Source: Psychromonas antarctica
GTDB lineage: Bacteria; Pseudomonadota; Gammaproteobacteria; Enterobacterales; Psychromonadaceae
Assembly: GCF_022267535.1 (NCBI RefSeq)
Contig: NZ_JAHNZV010000004.1
Location: forward strand, 40,188 to 104,187
Length of the DNA stretch: 64,000 nt
Reading direction: 5' to 3'
Positions 58,649 to 64,000 of the stretch are shown in pieces. Numbering within the stretch: position 1 is the first letter of the stretch; the number at the start of each line of letters is the position of its first letter. The notes beneath the pieces were generated by a model, which saw nothing but the letters and a program-made list of their open reading frames with translations, ran no database searches and had not been told where the DNA came from. A program made the translations under genes and the position numbers.

Positions 58649-59638
58649 ATGAAAGTCGCCATGTTCAGTACGCGCAGTTATGACATTAATCATTTCAACC
58701 CACTTATCAATTCGCAAGTTATTCAGCTCAAATATTTTGATACTCAACTCAATATCCATACCAGCCAGCTTGCACAGGGTTATGATGCGGTTTGTGCCTT
58801 TGTCAACGATGATTTGTCAGCTCCCGTATTAACTAAGCTTGCAGAACTTGGTATTAAAGCGCTCGTAATGCGCTGCGCAGGCTTTAACAATGTCGATATA
58901 AGTGCCTGCAAAAAATTAGGTATAACAGTTATGCGTGTTCCCGCATATTCACCCGAAGCCGTGGCAGAGCATGCCATAGCATTAATGATGACTCTTAATC
59001 GCCGTATCCATAAAGCTTACCAGCGCACCCGAGATGCTAATTTCTCACTGCACGGTTTAGTTGGTTTTAATATGTCGGGTAAAACGGTAGGCATTATCGG
59101 TACAGGAAAAATTGGCCTTGCAGCTATGCGCATTTTAAAAGGATTTGGCTGTAAGCTACTGGCATTTGACCCATACCCTTCGGCGCAGGCTATTGAGCTG
59201 GGAGCGGAATATGTTTCCGCTGAACAGTTATTTGAGCAGAGTGATATTATCACGCTGCATTGTCCACTAACCGACGATAATCACCATCTACTTAAGAGCC
59301 AATCATTTGATAAGATGAAAGATGGTGTAATGATAATTAATACTAGTCGTGGCGCTCTGCTCAATGCCACCGATGCGATTGGCGCCTTAAAAGAAGGTAA
59401 GATCGGCGCGTTAGGCTTAGATGTTTATGAGGAGGAAGATTCACTCTTTTTTGGTGACCATTCAGATGAGATTATCGGAGATGATGTATTCCGCCGTTTA
59501 TCAGCCTGCCATAATGTCATATTTACGGGTCATCAGGCATTTTTAACTAAAGAAGCTTTGACTAGTATTGCGCAAACCACGCTGGATAATTTGCAAAGTT
59601 TTACTAGCGGCCATCCTAATGGTAATGAAGTAAGTTAA
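58649..59638 (+). CDS. ldhA: fermentative D-lactate dehydrogenase
   Basis: A 329-residue NAD-dependent D-2-hydroxyacid dehydrogenase reducing pyruvate to D-lactate. RCAGFNNVD, VPAYSPEAVAEHA, HKAYQRTRDANFSLHG, the NAD motif GIIGTGKIG, and catalytic Arg/Glu/His in NTSRGALL, DVYEEED and FTGHQAFLT match E. coli LdhA, which has the same length. TTGGAG precedes the ATG. Confidence 0.95.
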   Translation: MKVAMFSTRSYDINHFNPLINSQVIQLKYFDTQLNIHTSQLAQGYDAVCAFVNDDLSAPVLTKLAELGIKALVMRCAGFNNVDISACKKLGITVMRVPAYSPEAVAEHAIALMMTLNRRIHKAYQRTRDANFSLHGLVGFNMSGKTVGIIGTGKIGLAAMRILKGFGCKLLAFDPYPSAQAIELGAEYVSAEQLFEQSDIITLHCPLTDDNHHLLKSQSFDKMKDGVMIINTSRGALLNATDAIGALKEGKIGALGLDVYEEEDSLFFGDHSDEIIGDDVFRRLSACHNVIFTGHQAFLTKEALTSIAQTTLDNLQSFTSGHPNGNEVS

Positions 59639-59661
59639 AGCAAACATCGCAGACAAAGAGC

Positions 59662-59686
59662 AACGCCGTTTAATAGCGGCGTTTTT
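59662..59686 (+). terminator. terminator after ldhA
   Basis: AACGCCG and CGGCGTT arms around an 8-base loop are followed by a T tract. It overlaps the last codons of the convergent oxidoreductase gene. Confidence 0.75.
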
Positions 59687-60626
59687 GTTCGCTGCCACTC
59701 AGCTTTGTTTGTACTTTTTGGCAGACAGCCTCCGCTAATTGGTGAGTGCTTAGGTTACGCTCAATCACAGACTGTTTCATTTGACCTGATTTAACTACAT
59801 TTATCCAATCAGCAATCATAGCAGTAAAACCTTTTGCTGTGAGCATAGGCGTCCAATCCTTAAGTTGAAGAAGAAATGTTTGCTTATCCTGCAAACATTT
59901 TCCAGTCATAAATGAATCAAACTCATAAGCACGGTTTTCAAAACCCACAGAAACTCGCTCATGGGTTATGCCATGCAAACGGTTCATAGAGGCATGAAGT
60001 AGCATATTCCCATCTTGCCATTGCACATCAATCCTAGCCAACTGAGTACCTTTGAATTGACTACTGAGGTGGACATCTTCAAGGTTACTTTTAGCACACA
60101 AATTGACACTATCTAAAGGGTGAATGAAATCATCAAAAATAACTTTACGGATATCTCCCGGCAAATTGTGCCTATTCTTTTCCCAGCGTAAAGACAATAA
60201 AGAAGTATCAGGTAGTGTCGATTGTGGGTCACCGAAATAGCGTTTATACAATGGAATAAAACGGCGATTAAACCCCATATATAGAGGCTGCTGCTGTTTT
60301 TGCGCCAATTCATAAATCTTTTCGCAATCAAAAGCGTTATCGGCAAGGGGTTTATCAACAAAGGTCGGCACCCCGAGCTGTAAAAAAAAGGACGCTATTT
60401 CAAGGTGCGAAGCCGTACTGCTGTGAATCATAACCGCATCAACATTTACATGACTTAATTGTCGATAATCTTGATATACCTGTTTAATATGATACTGCTT
60501 AGCCAGTCTTTGTAGAGTCATCTTATTACGCGTGCAAAAGACCAACTCAACCTCCTCTAACTGGGTCAAAATAGGTAAATAAGCTTTTTCTGCAATATCG
60601 CCAATACCAACAATTGCAATTCTCAT
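59670..60626 (-). CDS. Gfo/Idh/MocA-family oxidoreductase (MviM-like)
   Basis: A 318-residue NAD(P)-dependent oxidoreductase. The N-terminal Rossmann motif is VGIGDIAEKAYLP; VDKPLA near residue 92 is the EKP-type motif (Glu replaced by Asp) and GFNRRF follows. Overall it resembles E. coli YceM/MviM. The substrate is unknown. It is the only gene on its transcript and converges with ldhA. Confidence 0.85.
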   Translation of the reverse strand: MRIAIVGIGDIAEKAYLPILTQLEEVELVFCTRNKMTLQRLAKQYHIKQVYQDYRQLSHVNVDAVMIHSSTASHLEIASFFLQLGVPTFVDKPLADNAFDCEKIYELAQKQQQPLYMGFNRRFIPLYKRYFGDPQSTLPDTSLLSLRWEKNRHNLPGDIRKVIFDDFIHPLDSVNLCAKSNLEDVHLSSQFKGTQLARIDVQWQDGNMLLHASMNRLHGITHERVSVGFENRAYEFDSFMTGKCLQDKQTFLLQLKDWTPMLTAKGFTAMIADWINVVKSGQMKQSVIERNLSTHQLAEAVCQKVQTKLSGSEQKRRY

Positions 60627-61061
60627 TTACTACTCCTTGATCGCTTAGAAAACAACTAGCTTATTACAGTAAGCGTATTATATGAAGGAAAAATAGAGCG
60701 CTTGTCAATTTAACCTACTGCGTAACACAAGCGTAAATTGTCATCATTAGATTATCTGCGCAATCAAGAACGCCCCTCTAAGCATAAGTAGCAATTACGT
60801 ATTGTTGCTTTTTAATAATGAAAAAATAAAAATCAAAAAAGATAGAGCGTTGAATAACCACATCTAGTAGCATTATCAGTGCAAATACAGCATGTTTAAG
60901 GGTAACGAGTGGTTGTTGACCAGCGCTACACTTCTCGTCACCTCACTGAAAAACAAGTTTTAACGGCATTCTTAAATAAGATGCAGTAAAAAGCATCTAG
61001 AACATTGTTATTTTATCTCGTTAGTCTAAAATCTGCGCAAAATTCACAAAGAGAGATTATT
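60627..61061. other. intergenic region, nothing firm recognised
   Basis: About 430 AT-rich bases between divergent genes. It must hold promoters for both. I see no ORF with a ribosome-binding site and no strong operator or riboswitch. Confidence 0.4.
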
Positions 61062-61625
61062 ATGTCTAGCAAAGTATTTATAAGCGCTCAACAACTACTT
61101 GAAGACTCATTCCGTCTTGCTGCGCAAGTATACGATAGCGGTTTTCGCCCACAGTTCATTGTCGGTATTTGGCGTGGAGGCGCTCCGATTGGTATCGCTG
61201 TTCAAGAATACTTTGATTACAAAAAAGTAGAAACGGATCATATAGCAGTACGCACCTCTTCTTATTACGGCATTGGCAAGCAAAGTAAAACAATTAAAGT
61301 ACATGGCCTACATTACATTATCGAAAATGCTAATGCTGATGATGGATTATTAATTGTCGATGACGTATTCGATTCAGGACGCAGTGTTGTCGCCTTAACT
61401 GAGAAATTAAAAGAATTAATGCGTTTAAATATGCCAACAGATGTGCGCATTGCAACGCCATATTACAAACCAAAAAACAAAGCGGTATCTATTGTACCTG
61501 ACTACTATATTCATGAATCAGAAGAGTGGTTAGTCTTCCCACATGAAGTTTCCGGTCTATCAATTGAGGAAATCACGGAAGGGAAAGGTGATTTTAAAAA
61601 CATTAAAGATCTCTTCCTAGATTAA
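61062..61625 (+). CDS. purine-type phosphoribosyltransferase family protein
   Basis: A 187-residue type I phosphoribosyltransferase. GIWRGGAPIG near residue 34 and the PRPP-binding loop LIVDDVFDSGRSV near residue 100 are visible. The form suggests a hypoxanthine/xanthine-guanine phosphoribosyltransferase, but base specificity is uncertain. ATG 61062 is chosen for its AGAGAG site; ATG 61005 adds 19 residues without support. Confidence 0.85.
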   Translation: MSSKVFISAQQLLEDSFRLAAQVYDSGFRPQFIVGIWRGGAPIGIAVQEYFDYKKVETDHIAVRTSSYYGIGKQSKTIKVHGLHYIIENANADDGLLIVDDVFDSGRSVVALTEKLKELMRLNMPTDVRIATPYYKPKNKAVSIVPDYYIHESEEWLVFPHEVSGLSIEEITEGKGDFKNIKDLFLD

Positions 61626-61835
61626 TCCCTACTTGAATAACCATAACTCTGGATAATGAAAGCAAAATTCTATTTTAGATTATAAAGTTAAAAAATCATG
61701 CCATACAGTATTGATGTTTTTGTGTAGTTCAAGGCAAACCAGCCGGCTATTGGTCGCTGAATTAACACCGCAACACATGGAAATAACTACACTGTATCGA
61801 TTTGCTTATCCCTACCAGAGGTTAAATAGCGATCA

Positions 61836-61860
61836 AAAAGGAGACGGCTTGTCTCCTTTT
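61836..61860 (+). terminator. hairpin terminator
   Basis: A perfect 10-bp stem AAAAGGAGAC/GTCTCCTTTT with loop GGCTT. It lies 210 bp after the phosphoribosyltransferase gene; nothing codes in between. Confidence 0.75.
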
Positions 61861-61980
61861 CTGCATCTGTCGTTTAACGTTCAATTATAAATTCTGTAAT
61901 CGTCAAATGACGGTTATTAATAATATCGCTCAATTAGGTAAAAAACTAAGCGCACCATAATCAATCATAGTCTTTTTATC

Positions 61981-62279
61981 TTAAAGAAAGATCCATTTTA
62001 ACGACGCCCCCCCCGAATTTCTGCCACATGCCTGACGGGAGAGGAGAAGTAATAACCGCGTTTTCCAGACCGAGAGCTTAGAGCAAAATAATGTCCTTGC
62101 TTGCCTTGCATTGCATCTTGAAAATAGGGACAAAAAGCAGAGTTGTTGTTGATTGGTTTCGATGAGATTTTGGTAACTAACTTGCCATAACCAATTTACG
62201 CTGACAATAAGCGTAATAGAATATAAACAAAGCAAAAGCAATGGCGGCGTCTTCCCTAACTTATCTTCTGCTTTGCCAT
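61981..62279 (-). pseudogene. remnant of a DctB-like sensor kinase gene
   Basis: A minus-strand ATG at 62279 has a CAGGAGA ribosome-binding site but stops after six codons. In the next frame an N-terminal membrane segment follows (LLLLCLYSITLIVSVNWLW). A further frame gives FCPYFQDAMQGKQGHYFALS and then SGKRGYYFSSPVRHVAEIRG; the end VVKMDLS is in another frame. These last segments are the characteristic periplasmic sensor of DctB-type C4-dicarboxylate kinases. Several frameshifts and a deletion of about 100 residues mark it as dead; the kinase part is absent. Confidence 0.75.
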
Positions 62280-62386
62280 TTATAATATTCTCCTGAACGT
62301 CATTTCAATTGTTAATATAAACATCTAATAAATAAGAGTTTTTACTAATACTAATTGTATCATTTGCCAAGCAACTCACAATTAAA

Positions 62387-63853
62387 TTAAGCAGAAGCTG
62401 CTTTCGGTAGAGCGAATGTAAACTGGCTGCCTAAACCGGGTTCGCTGCTGACTGAAATATCACTATGGTGCATTGCTAATAAATGTTTGACTATGGATAA
62501 ACCAAGACCGGCATTGGTTAAATTGCCCTGCGTATTACTCGCTCGATATTTCGGTTTGAAAATAGCTTCTAACTCATCATGTTGTATGCCTTTGCCATTG
62601 TCAATAATCTGTAATTCCACAGTGTTTCTATGGTCGTTAATTTGTACTTTTACTTCTCCCTTTGCTTGAGTATGGCGGATGGCATTGTCAATTAAATTAA
62701 CTAAAATACGCTCTAATTTGCTGATGTCGGCGTAGGCAATATTGCCTTTATCATGATTAAACTTAACACTTAATTGCACATCCTGTTGCTCCGCTTGATA
62801 GCGTAAACGTTGTATTACATCATGAGCAAGTTCAACTACATTGACAGGCTCTGGGATAAATTGAATATCACCACTTTCAAGTCGTGCCAACTCAAATAGC
62901 TGTTCCACTAACTGGTTAACTTGCAGACCATTTTTGTGTGCGAGTTGGATTAATTCCATACTGCGTTTATTTTCAGGACTAATAAGCCAGGTTTCTAAGT
63001 AACCATTTAATGCGGTTAACGGCGTTCTAAAATCATGAGAGATATGGGATAACAATTCTCGACGTAATTGTTCGGTATTTTTAATCTGGCTTAATTGCTG
63101 TTTAATATGTTGTGCCGATGACATAAAGCTAGCTTCTAATGCTCGGATTTCATTATTAGTAAAAAACGAATGAGGGGGCAGAGGCATATCGGTGAAGTCA
63201 TTGTGTACGTATTGAAGGCTACGTTGACTGAGTTTTTTAAGCGGGTTAGTGATGAAATGAATGGCTAACCACAGGGCGATTAAACCAAAGATAATGGCCG
63301 AACATAATATGAATGCGCTGTCTTTTAATACTTTACTATCAGAGAGTAATGCAATGGCACTATCACGTTTTTGTCCGCCGATAATGACATAGAGATAGCC
63401 TTCGAGCTGACCTGATAGGGTGTTGATTGGACTCACTGAGAATATTTTCTGTGTATTGGGAGTACGTGGGTCATTACCGTATATGGGTAAAGCTTGACCA
63501 TTTAAGTAATCGTCAATAGGGGATAAATTAACGTTATCAAGTTTTACCACGCCCTCTGGTGCCGAGTAGGCAAGAATATTTCCTTTTTTATCTAAGGCGT
63601 AAAATTCCCACTCAGGGCCCAACAGCATTTGTGTATGAAATGCATCCATTAAATGACGGCTGTCAATAATACCGCTTTTTAAATTAGCATCATCTTCGAC
63701 AATATGCGCTGCAAGTTGATGATGTAGACGTTGCCCTACTTCATCTGCAAATTTCTCGCTACTGTGTAAGTACCATTGAAATAACGCGATTGCGGAAAAA
63801 AGAAATAGTGTGCCTATTATCAAGGAAAGTTGACTGGCTAGAGAACGAAACAT
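62387..63853 (-). CDS. membrane sensor histidine kinase
   Basis: A 488-residue two-component kinase. TM1 at about residues 8-27, a periplasmic sensor region to ~180, TM2 at ~183-203, a HAMP linker, then phosphoacceptor box SHISHDFRTPLTAL (His near 278). ATPase boxes follow: N (LVNLIDNAIRHT), G1 (DNGKGI), F and G2 (NAGLGLSIVKHLL). No response-regulator gene is adjacent within the window; the upstream side is occupied by a probable insertion sequence. The signal is unknown. Confidence 0.92.
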   Translation of the reverse strand: MFRSLASQLSLIIGTLFLFSAIALFQWYLHSSEKFADEVGQRLHHQLAAHIVEDDANLKSGIIDSRHLMDAFHTQMLLGPEWEFYALDKKGNILAYSAPEGVVKLDNVNLSPIDDYLNGQALPIYGNDPRTPNTQKIFSVSPINTLSGQLEGYLYVIIGGQKRDSAIALLSDSKVLKDSAFILCSAIIFGLIALWLAIHFITNPLKKLSQRSLQYVHNDFTDMPLPPHSFFTNNEIRALEASFMSSAQHIKQQLSQIKNTEQLRRELLSHISHDFRTPLTALNGYLETWLISPENKRSMELIQLAHKNGLQVNQLVEQLFELARLESGDIQFIPEPVNVVELAHDVIQRLRYQAEQQDVQLSVKFNHDKGNIAYADISKLERILVNLIDNAIRHTQAKGEVKVQINDHRNTVELQIIDNGKGIQHDELEAIFKPKYRASNTQGNLTNAGLGLSIVKHLLAMHHSDISVSSEPGLGSQFTFALPKAASA

Positions 63854-63929
63854 GGTTAACCTTAAATTATCTAACTGATGTTACGCATTATCACTAAACT
63901 TTCATTTCGAAAACCGCTAAAGTAGAGCC

Positions 63930-64000
63930 ATGAATAAAAATAAACAAATATTTGAGCTGTACATTGATTATCTTGTCACCTCATTCAGTTACACAACTGC
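63930..64000 (+). mobile_element. start of a probable transposase gene (truncated by window end)
   Basis: The visible 23 codons (MNKNKQIFELYIDYLVTSF and following) resemble the N-terminus of an IS4/IS701-like DDE transposase family in which ...TTATGLS... comes next. This is recalled similarity over a short stretch, so it is tentative. The left end of the element would lie between 63854 and 63929, just upstream of the histidine kinase. Confidence 0.5.

Noticed and set aside
60860..61000. Possible transposase remnant in the gap before the phosphoribosyltransferase
   Set aside because: Short resemblance between intergenic fragments only; no continuous coding frame.

Overview
The window reads as chromosomal DNA of a marine, facultatively anaerobic gammaproteobacterium. 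Low GC, the gene set and gene order point to Psychromonas or a close relative; this is inferred from recalled homologues, not from a search. Almost all of it is coding. No rRNA, tRNA or CRISPR was seen. The only mobile DNA recognised is the start of a probable transposase at the right edge.

Layout. 1-11 kb: three cyclic-di-GMP enzymes (a GGDEF-EAL protein cut by the left edge, a PAS-PAS-GGDEF cyclase, and a HAMP-GGDEF cyclase coupled to a PhnD-like binding protein and interrupted by an amber codon), interspersed with cupin, HAD phosphatase, gmk, rpoZ, a CaCA antiporter and a DUF523 gene. 11-15.5 kb: small redox genes (glutaredoxin-like, b561 cytochrome plus PepSY protein) and a large two-part metal permease with a Zur-like box. 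15.5-18.4 kb: an arsenate-detoxification operon (phosphatase, GAPDH, ArsJ). 18.4-22.5 kb: hemCD-hemX-hemY. 22.5-31.8 kb: nudE, sthA, yijD, mgsA, a YcbX-type MOSC-ferredoxin and a SWIM/SNF2 ATPase. 31.9-37.4 kb: metH and metA, with tandem MetJ boxes at metA. 37.5-40.6 kb: a lexA-SCO-dinF operon with LexA boxes. 40.7-52.6 kb: a complete gspC-N type II secretion operon. 52.8-59.6 kb: hslR-hslO, a chemoreceptor, pckA and ldhA. 59.7-64 kb: a Gfo/Idh/MocA oxidoreductase, a phosphoribosyltransferase, a dctB remnant, a sensor kinase and the transposase start.

The most unusual structure lies between gspJ and gspK. Three tandem 158-bp units each form a complete 53-codon ORF. Every unit starts like gspK (prepilin leader and hydrophobic segment) and ends like the gspJ C-terminus. 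Each stop codon overlaps the next start as ATGA, from gspJ through all three units into gspK. This fits tandem duplication of the gspJ/gspK junction that has kept an unbroken translational-coupling chain and could produce mini-prepilin peptides.

Other points of note: the in-frame amber codon in the diguanylate cyclase; a Zur-like palindrome before the ZIP-like/permease fusion; a SCO-type thiol protein inside the lexA-dinF SOS operon; a heavily structured intergenic element between hemC and nudE; and a probable IS just upstream of a histidine kinase.
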